From the NCBI GenBank assembly GCA_934663885.1, contig CAKUKW010000036.1, forward strand, positions 1 to 12,839: a DNA stretch of 12,839 nucleotides, given 5' to 3'. Of the stretch, positions 1-6,786 are shown in pieces. Numbering within the stretch: the first letter of the stretch is position 1; every line of letters starts with the position of its first letter. The notes under the pieces are model-generated. The model saw nothing but the letters and a program-made list of their open reading frames with translations, was not told the origin of the DNA and did no database searches. The stretch is from an uncultured Tidjanibacter sp. GTDB taxonomy: Bacteria; Bacteroidota; Bacteroidia; Bacteroidales; Rikenellaceae. Position numbers and translations under genes: made by a program.

Positions 1-511
1 GCTCCAGCCAGCGGTGCGTCAGCTTCAGCGATTTGGCCGCATAGTCCCTCGGGGCGTCTCCCGGCGGGCATTCGTCGAAGGCCATCATTATGTCGGCCCC
101 GATGGTGCGCTGAATGTCCACTACTTTCTCAGGGGTAAAAAGGTGTTTCGAGCCGTCTATATGGGAATTGAAATAGCAACCTTCACCGGTCAGTTTACGG
201 CAGGCCGCGAGTGAAAATACCTGGAAACCGCCGCTGTCGGTAAGCATCGGGAGTTCCCATGTGCTGAATTTATGCACGCCCCCGGCCACTTCCATAACGT
301 CCATACCGGGGCGCAGGTATAGGTGGTATGTATTAGCAAGTATTATCTGGGCATGGGCTTCACTGGCCAGGTCGCGGTGGAATATCCCCTTGACGCTGGC
401 GGCTGTGCCCACGGGCATGAAGACGGGCGTTTCTATCCTGCCGTGGTCGGTATCCATAACCCCTGCGCGGGCCCTGTTGCCGGTATCGGTATGTTGGAGC
501 GTGAATTTCAT
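1..511 (-). CDS. tgt: Queuine tRNA-ribosyltransferase (Tgt), N-terminal 170 residues; runs off the left edge
   Basis: The enzyme exchanges guanine 34 in the anticodon of His, Tyr, Asp and Asn tRNAs for preQ1 in bacteria, the committing step of queuosine formation on tRNA, in the cytoplasm. Translated from the ATG at 511, the protein begins MKFTLQHTDT and keeps typical Tgt N-terminal blocks: TPVFMPVGT (residues 28-36), LANTYHLYLRPG (58-69), DSGGFQVFSL (92-101) with the conserved base-recognition Asp92, and MMAFDECPP (142-150) with Asp146. The nucleophilic Asp and the zinc-binding cysteines of the family lie further on, outside the window. The start fits the usual family N-terminus. A box matching TAnnTTTG ends only five bases before the ATG, and the lipoprotein terminator lies just upstream, so the message may be leaderless. 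Identity is firm; the promoter reading is inference. Confidence 0.95.
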   Translation of the reverse strand, partial: MKFTLQHTDTGNRARAGVMDTDHGRIETPVFMPVGTAASVKGIFHRDLASEAHAQIILANTYHLYLRPGMDVMEVAGGVHKFSTWELPMLTDSGGFQVFSLAACRKLTGEGCYFNSHIDGSKHLFTPEKVVDIQRTIGADIMMAFDECPPGDAPRDYAAKSLKLTHRWLE

Positions 512-516
512 CGCCG

Positions 517-524
517 CAAAGATA
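517..524 (-). promoter_or_regulatory. Candidate -7 box for tgt, five bases before its ATG
   Basis: On the minus strand this reads TATCTTTG, an exact match to the Bacteroidetes -7 consensus TAnnTTTG, followed by CGGCG and then the tgt ATG. No convincing TTG or TTTG is seen 19-21 bases upstream, where the terminator stem lies. A start of transcription at the usual distance would fall at or within a base or two of the ATG. Motif match is seen; activity is inferred. Confidence 0.45.
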
Positions 525-568
525 GGAAAAAAGAGAGTTTCCCGAACTTGTCCGACGGGAAACTCTCT
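524..568 (-). terminator. Intrinsic terminator after the NlpE-like lipoprotein gene
   Basis: A perfect 12-bp stem (533-544 pairing with 556-567, extended by A532-T568) encloses an 11-base loop. On the minus strand it is followed by six T residues. It lies 45 bases past the lipoprotein stop codon and directly before tgt, so it most likely ends the lipoprotein message. It also means tgt needs a promoter inside or just after it, or read-through. Confidence 0.8.
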
Positions 569-612
569 CTTTCTTATTGCGCGGTATTGTTAACCGGGTT
601 TTTTGCCCCCGG

Positions 613-1062
613 CTATTTAATCTTTTTCAGGGTATAGTTATGGTTCGATTGTATGCGGTTCATCTGCATATCGAGCATTGTGATTGACGAGCCGCTATCC
701 ATCGAGAAGTTGACAACTTCGTCGTAATCCTCAAAGGGGGTGAGGCGCAGCACGCGTTCGCCGTTCTTACGCGAAATTATAAAACGGCCGTATGTGTCGA
801 ACGACACGTCGCCCCGGTCGGTGCCGTCTATGTAAGTCTGCCTCGTATGGAATATGCCGCTGTCCTTGTCCTGGTAGCGCATGAGCACGACCTGGTAGAA
901 TATACCGGGGCCATCCGCTGCCGGAACCGTTCCTTCGAACCTTTCGGTGAGTACTGTTTTGTTTTCGTCCTTGGAGGACATCAAATCGTCGCCGCTCTTG
1001 TTTCCGCACGATACCATTACAAGGGCCATCATGAGCGACGATATAAAAACTGCCTTTTTCAT
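613..1062 (-). CDS. NlpE-like lipoprotein (copper-resistance/NlpE N-terminal domain), CxxC cysteines absent
   Basis: This 149-residue protein has a lipoprotein signal: MKK, a hydrophobic stretch and a lipobox ending VMVSC with Cys19 as the likely lipidated residue. After a short polar linker, residues ~40-149 resemble the NlpE N-terminal domain: an FEGTVPAADGPGI block where E. coli NlpE has GVLPCADCEGI, a central TYIDG strand, and a C-terminal SITMLDMQMNRIQ...NYTLKK block matching the family's LEMLDREGNPIE...NYTLE end. The cysteine pair of E. coli NlpE is replaced by Ala and Gly, so metal or redox sensing through that CxxC is unlikely. E. coli NlpE is an envelope sensor for the Cpx response; many Bacteroidetes have short single-domain relatives of unknown role. 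The gene stands alone between two terminators. Family assignment is by eye from remembered motifs. Confidence 0.75.
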   Translation of the reverse strand: MKKAVFISSLMMALVMVSCGNKSGDDLMSSKDENKTVLTERFEGTVPAADGPGIFYQVVLMRYQDKDSGIFHTRQTYIDGTDRGDVSFDTYGRFIISRKNGERVLRLTPFEDYDEVVNFSMDSGSSITMLDMQMNRIQSNHNYTLKKIK

Positions 1063-1136
1063 AGTATTTGTATTTTAAGTAATATATTATGCTTGTATTA
1101 CTGGTAAGGCAATTTCCGTGCCTTATTTTTCAGGTG

Positions 1137-1158
1137 GCAGGATTATCTATATTCCTGC
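1137..1158. promoter_or_regulatory. Imperfect palindrome upstream of the NlpE-like gene
   Basis: GCAGGA (1137-1142) and TCCTGC (1153-1158) are exact inverted arms around a 10-base AT-rich spacer that is itself partly symmetric. The site is about 75 bases before the lipoprotein ATG and after the hemW terminator, a position suited to an operator. No clear TAnnTTTG box is visible here. A 6-bp hairpin (1105-1110 with 1120-1125) also lies in the leader. Function is not shown. Confidence 0.25.
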
Positions 1159-1179
1159 GGGTGAAACCTTGCTTAGGGA

Positions 1180-1211
1180 CAAATAAAAACGGGAGCGCTC
1201 TTCCGCCCCCG
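1180..1211 (-). terminator. Intrinsic terminator after hemW
   Basis: A GC-rich stem pairs 1190-1197 with 1204-1211 (one A-C mismatch at 1194/1207, six-base loop). On the minus strand it is followed by TTTTTATTTG. It starts about 30 bases after the hemW stop and separates hemW from the lipoprotein gene. Confidence 0.8.
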
Positions 1212-1240
1212 CCTGTATCCAAGGTCATTATTTGAGCCGT

Positions 1241-2377
1241 TTATTCCTCCTCGTCATAAAAAAGTTCCCTTATTATGGCGTCCGAGAGCATATATTTCTC
1301 GGGGGGTATCTTATATTCGTTGCCTTCGCGCACCATGAGCCCGCGCTCCACCATGGCCTGGGCCTTGAATTCAAAATAAAGCAGGCCTTCTACACCGAAA
1401 CGCCGTGTCATTTTGTCACGCTGTACGCCTGTACTCGTCCTGAGCGATACCATTACATATTCGTTGTACCTGTCCTGGCGAGTCAGAATTTCGGTGGTGT
1501 AAATGGCCCCGGTACCCGCCCCGTCGATATATTTGTCTACGTCGGAGACCACTGCCGTCCGCGATTTGCCGTCATAAGAGTGGGCCGAAGGGCCCAGCCC
1601 CAGATAACCGTCACCGCACCAGTAGTTGCTGTTGTGGCGCGAACGGAGCCAGGGATCGCGCGAGTAGTTCGACACCTCGTAATGGTCGAATCCCGCATCG
1701 GTAAGGAGTTGGTGCGCATCCATATACTGCTCTTCGCAATCCTCATCCGAAGGAGCGTGTATCTCCTCCATATCTATCATTTCGGCTATGGGCGTTCCCG
1801 GCTCCACCGTTAACATGTATGCCGAAACATGGTCGACTCCCAGGGCAATCGCCTTGAGTACGTTCTTTTCCCATTCGAGGTTGCTCATTCCCGGTATGCC
1901 GTACATCAGGTCTATCGAAATATTCTTGAAACCCATTTTGCGGGCGGTCAGGATCGCTTCTTTGGCCTGCTCGGCATTGTGCCTGCGGCCGAGAAGAGCC
2001 AGGTCGCGGTCGATAAAGGACTGTACACCGAAACTTACGCGGTTTATATCGGTTTTTTTAAGAGCATCGAAATACTCATCGGTAGCGTCGTCAGGATTGA
2101 TCTCAACAGTTATTTCCATATCGCTCTCGAGCTCCCATATCGTAGCCGCTTTTTCTATCAGGCCCTGAAGCCGTGAAGGATGGTAAAGCGAAGGCGTACC
2201 GCCTCCGAAATATATGGTGCTTATCGAAGTATTTCCGAGGTAATCGCTGCGGTATTCCATTTCCCGTCCAAGCGCACAGAAGAAAGGCTCGGCTCCCGGG
2301 CGGAAAACCTCCCTGTAAAAGTCGCAGTAATGGCATCGGCGCTTGCAGAATGGGATATGTATGTATATAGAAGACAT
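1241..2377 (-). CDS. hemW: Radical SAM heme chaperone HemW (HemN-like)
   Basis: HemW binds heme and passes it to haem proteins; it belongs to the oxygen-independent coproporphyrinogen oxidase family but is not itself that oxidase. The 378-residue length is normal for HemW and shorter than HemN. The start MSSIYIHIPFCKRRCHYCDF carries the radical SAM cluster motif CxxxCxxC at Cys11, Cys15 and Cys18. The fourth position that is Cys in HemN (CxC) is Phe20, the usual HemW-type distinction. YFGGGTPS (56-63) is the SAM-binding glycine motif, followed by the ITVEINPDD and INRVSFGVQSF blocks typical of the family. The C-terminal HemN_C-like region (YNEYVMVSLRTSTG...) is present, so the gene looks intact. 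It is divergent from pckA and ends at a terminator. Older annotation often calls such genes hemN; the Phe20 argues against that. Confidence 0.93.
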   Translation of the reverse strand: MSSIYIHIPFCKRRCHYCDFYREVFRPGAEPFFCALGREMEYRSDYLGNTSISTIYFGGGTPSLYHPSRLQGLIEKAATIWELESDMEITVEINPDDATDEYFDALKKTDINRVSFGVQSFIDRDLALLGRRHNAEQAKEAILTARKMGFKNISIDLMYGIPGMSNLEWEKNVLKAIALGVDHVSAYMLTVEPGTPIAEMIDMEEIHAPSDEDCEEQYMDAHQLLTDAGFDHYEVSNYSRDPWLRSRHNSNYWCGDGYLGLGPSAHSYDGKSRTAVVSDVDKYIDGAGTGAIYTTEILTRQDRYNEYVMVSLRTSTGVQRDKMTRRFGVEGLLYFEFKAQAMVERGLMVREGNEYKIPPEKYMLSDAIIRELFYDEEE

Positions 2378-2746
2378 CAGGTTTCCAATTAGCTGATTTT
2401 CCTTGCTTAGGTAATAAAATAATGTGCTAAAGTAATAAAAAAGTCATAAAAACCGGTAGGATTTTTTATAACAGGCTTTTAATAGCACAATTTTTGCAAA
2501 CCCGAACTAACGGTTTATTCTTCAATCGGGCAGTAGTGTTCGCTTAAATCAGTCGTTTCACCAACTGCTACAAAAATTCTGCCAGTCGGCCTCTGATTTT
2601 AAAATATTTAGGCTGAAGCCGAGTTATTGCATTGGGGAAGGCAATGTAAGTAAAGATATTCTTATATTTGCGGATGGCCGGCGGAGCATTTATTCGGCTC
2701 AGCGTAAGAGAAACTTATTTAAATACTATTATAAAAAATTACGGAT
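2378..2746. other. Divergent hemW-pckA intergenic spacer, no gene seen
   Basis: This 369-base AT-rich stretch separates the starts of hemW (minus) and pckA (plus). I see no RNA gene or credible short coding region. The only clear signal is the pckA -7 box at 2663-2670. A weak 5-bp inverted repeat (CCCGA 2501-2505, TCGGG 2526-2530) is present and could be chance. No exact TAnnTTTG box was found for hemW. The spacer is long enough to hold carbon-source control of pckA, but no named operator is recognised. Confidence 0.6.
2663..2670 (+). promoter_or_regulatory. Candidate -7 box for pckA
   Basis: TATATTTG matches TAnnTTTG exactly and is followed by CGG, as in two other candidate promoters here (before tgt and before the DUF819 pair). 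It predicts a leader of roughly 70 bases for pckA. There is no good TTTG at 19-21 bases upstream. Confidence 0.55.
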
Positions 2747-4360
2747 ATGGCAGCGAAAATAGATTTGTCGAAATACGGTATCTCCGGCGCTACGGAGATT
2801 GTATACAATCCCTCTTACGAGCAGCTTTTCAGGGAAGAGACGGCTCCGGGGCTCACGGGTTACGAAAAAGGACAACTTACCGACACCGGTGCAGTGAATG
2901 TGATGACAGGCGTTTATACCGGCCGTTCGCCCAAGGATAAGTTCTTCGTGATGGACGACGTTACCAGGGACACCATCTGGTGGACGAGCGACGAATATAA
3001 AAACGATAACAAGCCGGTAACCGAAGAGGCGTGGAAAAAGATTAAGAAGATCGCTACCGATGAGCTTTCGGGCAAGAAACTTTATGTCGTGGATGCTTTC
3101 TGCGGCGCGAACGGGAACAGCCGCCTCAAACTCCGTTTTATCATGGAAGTGGCATGGCAGGCACACTTTGTAAAGAACATGTTTATCCGACCGACCGACG
3201 AGGAGCTGAAGGGTTTCGGCGAGCCCGATTTCGTTATCATGAACGCCTCCAAAGCCAAAGTCGATAATTACAAGGAGCTCGGACTCAACTCGGAGACAGC
3301 CGTTGTTTTCAACCTCAAGGAGAAAGTACAGGTTATTATCAATACATGGTACGGCGGCGAAATGAAGAAGGGTATGTTTTCTTACATGAACTACCTGCTT
3401 CCCCTTAAGGGAATAGCGTCCATGCACTGCTCGGCCAATACCGATATGCAAGGCAAAAACACGGCGGTTTTCTTCGGTCTTTCCGGTACGGGTAAAACGA
3501 CGCTTTCGACCGATCCGAAGCGCCTGCTGATTGGAGACGACGAGCACGGCTGGGACGACGACGGAGTTTTCAACTTCGAGGGCGGATGTTATGCAAAGGT
3601 CATCAACCTCGATAAGGAGAGCGAGCCCGATATCTGGAATGCCATCAAGCGCGACGCGCTGCTTGAGAACGTTACGGTCCGCTCCGACGGCTCGATAGAT
3701 TTCGCCGACAAGAGCGTTACCGAGAACACCCGCGTATCGTACCCGATATATTTTATTAAGAACATCGTTAAACCGGTTTCGAAAGGTCCGGCGGCGGAGC
3801 GCGTGATATTCCTTTCGGCAGATGCTTTCGGTGTTCTGCCCCCGGTTTCGATGCTCACTCCCGAACAGACCAAATATTATTTCCTCTCGGGCTTTACCGC
3901 CAAGCTGGCGGGTACGGAGAGGGGAATTACCGAACCTACGCCTACTTTCTCTGCTTGTTTCGGTGCGGCTTTCCTTTCGCTTCATCCCACCAAATACGGC
4001 GAAGAACTGGTCAAAAGGATGGAAAAATCGGGAGCAAAAGCATATCTTGTAAATACGGGATGGAACGGTACGGGCAAGCGTATCTCCATAAAGGATACCC
4101 GCGGCATTATAGACGCGATCCTCGACGGCTCGATAGACAAAGCGCCCACCAAACTGATTCCTTATTTCGACTTCACGGTTCCGACCGCCCTGCCGGGAGT
4201 CGACCCGAAGATACTCGACCCGCGCGATACTTATGCCAAAGCCGAGGAGTGGAACACGAAAGCCGAAGATCTCGCCCAGCGTTTCATCGACAATTTCAAG
4301 AAGTTTACAGGCAACGCCGAGGGCAAATCGCTCGTGGTGGCCGGCCCGAAACTGAAATAA
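2747..4360 (+). CDS. pckA: Phosphoenolpyruvate carboxykinase (ATP)
   Basis: The enzyme interconverts oxaloacetate plus ATP with PEP, CO2 and ADP in the cytosol. In fermenting Bacteroidetes it commonly runs towards oxaloacetate on the route to succinate, so this may be a central fermentation enzyme as well as a gluconeogenic one. The 537-residue protein is full length for the ATP-dependent family. Visible landmarks are the substrate-binding TGRSPKDKF (58-66), [21 protein letters not shown] before the metal ligands, MHCSA with a conserved His, the P-loop [11 protein letters not shown] (244-254), the metal/nucleotide motif [11 protein letters not shown] (263-273), and the C-terminal [12 protein letters not shown] and [11 protein letters not shown] blocks. 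It aligns along its whole length with remembered E. coli PckA. It is a single gene with its own promoter box and terminator. Confidence 0.98.
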   Translation: MAAKIDLSKYGISGATEIVYNPSYEQLFREETAPGLTGYEKGQLTDTGAVNVMTGVYTGRSPKDKFFVMDDVTRDTIWWTSDEYKNDNKPVTEEAWKKIKKIATDELSGKKLYVVDAFCGANGNSRLKLRFIMEVAWQAHFVKNMFIRPTDEELKGFGEPDFVIMNASKAKVDNYKELGLNSETAVVFNLKEKVQVIINTWYGGEMKKGMFSYMNYLLPLKGIASMHCSANTDMQGKNTAVFFGLSGTGKTTLSTDPKRLLIGDDEHGWDDDGVFNFEGGCYAKVINLDKESEPDIWNAIKRDALLENVTVRSDGSIDFADKSVTENTRVSYPIYFIKNIVKPVSKGPAAERVIFLSADAFGVLPPVSMLTPEQTKYYFLSGFTAKLAGTERGITEPTPTFSACFGAAFLSLHPTKYGEELVKRMEKSGAKAYLVNTGWNGTGKRISIKDTRGIIDAILDGSIDKAPTKLIPYFDFTVPTALPGVDPKILDPRDTYAKAEEWNTKAEDLAQRFIDNFKKFTGNAEGKSLVVAGPKLK

Positions 4361-4384
4361 GCTTATAACAGGTATCCTCTATAC

Positions 4385-4417
4385 GGGAGTGTCTTTCGGG
4401 GTGCTCCCTTTTTATTT
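4385..4417 (+). terminator. Intrinsic terminator after pckA
   Basis: GGGAG (4385-4389) pairs with CTCCC (4404-4408), with further G-T and C-G pairs inside, followed by TTTTTATTT. It lies about 25 bases past the pckA stop. Confidence 0.75.
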
Positions 4418-4475
4418 GTATCCCGAAGTTCTATTCATAATTATCCTTATGAAATATGTATGTTCCTTTCGGTTC

Positions 4476-4483
4476 TATTTTTG
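4476..4483 (+). promoter_or_regulatory. Candidate -7 box for the first FN3-like gene
   Basis: TATTTTTG fits TAnnTTTG and lies between the pckA terminator and the gene at 4565, predicting a leader of about 75 bases. The -33 side is weak. A 12-bp palindrome, ATAAACGTTTAT (4516-4527), sits within the predicted leader. Confidence 0.45.
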
Positions 4484-4564
4484 TGCATTTTAGGTAATTG
4501 TTTGGAAGTTAGCGTATAAACGTTTATTTTTATAAAACCATTATTTACCTAAAAACTTGAAATT

Positions 4565-4963
4565 ATGAAAAAAGCTATCTTATTTTTGTTAGCGGCTGTT
4601 TTTTGCGGCACTATGCTGTACGGCCAGTCCATCCAGAACGATCCGTTTCCCGCTCCCGCGCAGAGCGGTGCTCCCCAGGTTATAGCCTTGACAGGAAATT
4701 ACGACCGTGCCCAGGATATGCTCACCCTGAACTGGCCGTTATCAAAGGCTTTCTACTTGGTCGACGCTTATATCGTATGCAGGCAGAACGTTGGTTTAAC
4801 GGGGGATCCCACGGGTCCGGTTTATATTGAAGCTGTGGTTGCCAATACGACGTCCCATACTATTGTAAATCCTGATCGGGGCTACTATTTTATATATGCG
4901 ATAACCTACAATCCGAGTGCTATAACGGCCCAATCCAACCAATACTATTTTTTCCCGGCATAA
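4565..4963 (+). CDS. Small secreted protein with a fibronectin-III-like fold (paralogue 1)
   Basis: The 132-residue product starts with a type I signal peptide (MKKAILFLLAAVFCGTMLYGQS, likely cut near residue 20). The mature ~110 residues follow an FN3-like strand pattern: a LTGNYD...LTLNW strand B/C region with Trp, a DAYIVCRQ strand where FN3 domains have an xYxVyR motif, a Val/Ala strand, and a GYYFIYAITYNP...QSN end like the FN3 YxYxVxAxxxxGxSxxSN close. I do not recognise a named family and the fold call is inference from the pattern. The next gene (5194) is a paralogue with nearly the same signal-peptide DNA, and the lipoprotein gene at 5910 has two similar domains. Such proteins could be periplasmic or surface binding modules. 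There is no lipobox and no evident type IX sorting domain, so final location is open. Confidence 0.75.
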   Translation: MKKAILFLLAAVFCGTMLYGQSIQNDPFPAPAQSGAPQVIALTGNYDRAQDMLTLNWPLSKAFYLVDAYIVCRQNVGLTGDPTGPVYIEAVVANTTSHTIVNPDRGYYFIYAITYNPSAITAQSNQYYFFPA

Positions 4964-5272
4964 ATGCGGAATTCCGCTGTTGATGTGGAAATAGGTTGAA
5001 CGGGGGCAAACCTGTTATTTATTCCCTGCTACCGGGGTCTTGCCTATGGCGCCTGATTTTATTCTGAGTCTAAGGTATTCCGCGCTTTAAAAATACGGAT
5101 ATTCCAATCGGCCTTATTTTGTCGATTCCGGCTAAATGCTTGTAAGTTAATATTTAAACAGTTATTGTGTGAAGTCATTATTAACTAAAAATTATGAAAA
5201 GAATTATTTCCTTTTTGTTAGCGGCTGTTTTTTGCGGCACTATATTGTACGGCCAGTCCATCCTGAACGATC
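4583..5272 (+). repeat. Direct repeat covering the signal-peptide codons of two paralogues (4583-4643 and 5212-5272)
   Basis: The two 61-base copies differ at three positions by my count. They encode the signal peptide core and the first mature residues (FLLAAVFCGT...LYGQSI.ND) of the genes at 4565 and 5194. Similarity falls sharply on the 3' side, where the proteins are only distantly alike. The span given includes the unrepeated DNA between copies. Confidence 0.85.
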
Positions 5273-5607
5273 AGCTTCCCGGAAACGGGAAGGGTGAAGT
5301 ATCTCAATCTATCCATTTGGCATGCAGCTCCGATTATATAAGGCATCAGCCCTTATTGAAAATGCGGTGGGCACCTTTAAACCGATTCCAATGCGACGCT
5401 TTTCTAATTTGCAGGCAGGGCCTTCCTTTGGGGACTACTCCTGTGGAGATCGTGGCAGTGGTCGACAGCAATACGGATTCTTACAACTGCCTACCTGCTG
5501 CCGAGGGTTATTACTATATATTGGCGATAACCAACAATCCGATAACCGTCGTCACCCAATCCAACGTATACGCGTATTTTATGCTTGTTCCTGATAGGAA
5601 TTTATGA
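5194..5607 (+). CDS. Small secreted protein with a fibronectin-III-like fold (paralogue 2)
   Basis: The 137-residue product has a signal peptide (MKRIISFLLAAVFCGTILYGQS) almost the same as the preceding gene's. The body aligns with that paralogue at the DAFLICRQ strand, the IVAVVDSNTDSY strand and the EGYYYILAITNNP...TQSN end, but the segment after the signal (residues ~25-50) is different. It is probably one FN3-like beta sandwich; function is unknown. No clear terminator lies between the two genes (230 bases), only a 12-bp palindrome (GCGGAATTCCGC, 4966-4977) after the first stop. Co-transcription is therefore possible, although a near-consensus box (TATTTTG, 5115-5121, one base short) could give this gene its own promoter. 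A strong terminator follows at 5733. Confidence 0.72.
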   Translation: MKRIISFLLAAVFCGTILYGQSILNDQLPGNGKGEVSQSIHLACSSDYIRHQPLLKMRWAPLNRFQCDAFLICRQGLPLGTTPVEIVAVVDSNTDSYNCLPAAEGYYYILAITNNPITVVTQSNVYAYFMLVPDRNL

Positions 5608-5732
5608 GACGGCACTTTACGGGATCCCTACCTCTATATGAGCGGGATGCTTAAAAGGGCGCCCGCAGGTCGGACAGGCAGGACTGCTTTTTAACGAGGT
5701 ATTACACTGACGGGGTGATTTTTACATGTTAT
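5608..5732. other. Spacer between paralogue 2 and its terminator, no gene seen
   Basis: About 125 bases separate the stop codon from the terminator. I see only very short open frames (an 18-codon one near 5638) with no signal peptide or homology to the neighbouring FN3-like genes. It could be a long 3' untranslated region. Confidence 0.5.
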
Positions 5733-5770
5733 ATAATAAAGCGCGGGCAACAGCCGCGCTTTATTATTTT
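5733..5770 (+). terminator. Strong intrinsic terminator after the FN3-like pair
   Basis: A 14-bp uninterrupted stem (5733-5746 with 5754-5767) has a GCGCGG/CCGCGC core, a seven-base loop and a TTTT tail. The stem is flanked by A/T pairs, so it could work on both strands, but only + strand genes lie on either side. Confidence 0.85.
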
Positions 5771-5822
5771 CCTGTTCCTTTTTATGAAGTATCGTGTTTG
5801 GACTTTTATTTGACGATATCAG

Positions 5823-5843
5823 GTTAACATGTTATTTGTTAAC
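5823..5843. promoter_or_regulatory. Inverted repeat GTTAACA / TGTTAAC upstream of the FN3 lipoprotein gene
   Basis: Exact 7-bp arms at 5823-5829 and 5837-5843 are separated by seven bases, a layout typical of a dimeric repressor or activator site. It is 67 bases before the ATG at 5910. TTTG motifs at 5809-5812 and 5835-5838 could form a degenerate promoter overlapping it, though the -7 side has two mismatches to TAnnTTTG. Operator function is inference. Confidence 0.35.
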
Positions 5844-5909
5844 GTTTAATCTTTTAATTTTATGGGGCGAGGGTAATTACCCTTTCGTCTAACTTTAAAA
5901 TTTAATTTT

Positions 5910-6683
5910 ATGAAGAGAGTATTTTATTACATGGCATTCGTGCTCTGGAGCGTCGTGCTTATGCAGGGTTGCAATTATGATCTGCCGGTTACCGGGCCAC
6001 AGCAGACCGAGATCACCGGTGAAGTTGGAACAAGATGGGGTGATTTTCCCTGGGAAGGGACGCAACTGCTCAAACTGACCGGGGCCTATGACGGCAATTC
6101 GAGCGTTTCGTTAAGTTGGGAGCCTGTGACTTCCGTGGCCTGGGCTGAATGGCTTTACAATAGCGGGAATAAAGGGTATACGATACAAAAGAAGTCGCCA
6201 TCGGGTGTATTTTCGTTCGTTGCCCAGAATATTTTTTCCACGTCGTATACAGTGACGGGTGTGACGCCCGGCGAAGGGTATTTCGTGTATGCCGGGAAGC
6301 AGCAATACCCCGTGGGGGGGCTTTGGTTTTTGCCTGAATCGTCGGTTCCTTCCAATATTTACACCGTGCCGGGTGTGCAGCCTTCTCCCGTAACTCTGCG
6401 TTGGGCTATAGGCAGGAATGACGACCTTACCCTTACGTGGAGTTTCAAGAGCGGTGCAGATACCAACTGGGATACTTTCCAGGTCTGGAGGGAGGAAATC
6501 GACGGAACGCACACACTGCACGCAACTGTGATGTGGATGTCATGCTATATTTTGAATGCGCCGAAAGGAAACTATTATATCAAATGCGGCAGGACGGTCG
6601 GGAACGGTGTCGAATATTCGGAAGCGTCCAATTACTATTATCACGGTACACTTAACGTAGATCTTCTTCAAGGGAGGATATAA
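5910..6683 (+). CDS. Lipoprotein with two fibronectin-III-like domains
   Basis: The 257-residue protein has a lipoprotein signal ending LMQGC, with Cys21 lipidated. Two similar modules follow. Domain 1 (about residues 48-152) has LKLTGAYDGNSSVSLSWEPV, a GYTIQKKS strand, TSYTVTGVTPGEGYFVYAG and a PSNIYTV close. Domain 2 (about 155-250) has VTLRWAIGRNDDLTLTWSF, a FQVWREE strand, GNYYIKCGRT and an EASNYYYHG close. The GxY(Y/F) and SN end signatures match those of the two small secreted genes upstream, so the three look like one expanded family. It is probably anchored in the outer membrane, possibly surface exposed. It lies after a terminator, so it is a separate unit from the pair. Partner and ligand are unknown. 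Confidence 0.75.
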   Translation: MKRVFYYMAFVLWSVVLMQGCNYDLPVTGPQQTEITGEVGTRWGDFPWEGTQLLKLTGAYDGNSSVSLSWEPVTSVAWAEWLYNSGNKGYTIQKKSPSGVFSFVAQNIFSTSYTVTGVTPGEGYFVYAGKQQYPVGGLWFLPESSVPSNIYTVPGVQPSPVTLRWAIGRNDDLTLTWSFKSGADTNWDTFQVWREEIDGTHTLHATVMWMSCYILNAPKGNYYIKCGRTVGNGVEYSEASNYYYHGTLNVDLLQGRI

Positions 6684-6733
6684 CTTTGATAATATTGCTG
6701 GTGTATTTAACCGACACCATCCGGCATTTAACA

Positions 6734-6771
6734 AAAACACCCGCCCGATATAAAAGCCGGGCGGGTGTTTT
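6734..6771. terminator. Bidirectional terminator between converging genes
   Basis: A 14-bp perfect stem (6734-6747 with 6758-6771), core CACCCGCCCG, has a ten-base loop and T-rich tails on both strands. It lies between the + strand lipoprotein gene (stop at 6683) and the minus-strand barrel gene (stop at 6787), and can serve both. Confidence 0.9.
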
Positions 6772-6786
6772 GTATCTCCGCTAATA

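Noticed and set aside
509..612. preQ1 riboswitch upstream of tgt
   Set aside because: tgt is a tempting candidate, but the only structure is a long perfect stem with a T tract, which fits a terminator; no preQ1 aptamer pattern was seen.
1232..1813. 193-codon + strand frame opposite hemW
   Set aside because: Overlaps the conserved C-terminal part of hemW and has the composition of an antisense shadow.
2729..3985. 418-codon open frame on the strand opposite pckA
   Set aside because: It lies within a full-length, unmistakable pckA; its protein is Arg/Gly/Val-rich with no domain or signal. It is an antisense shadow of a high-GC coding gene.
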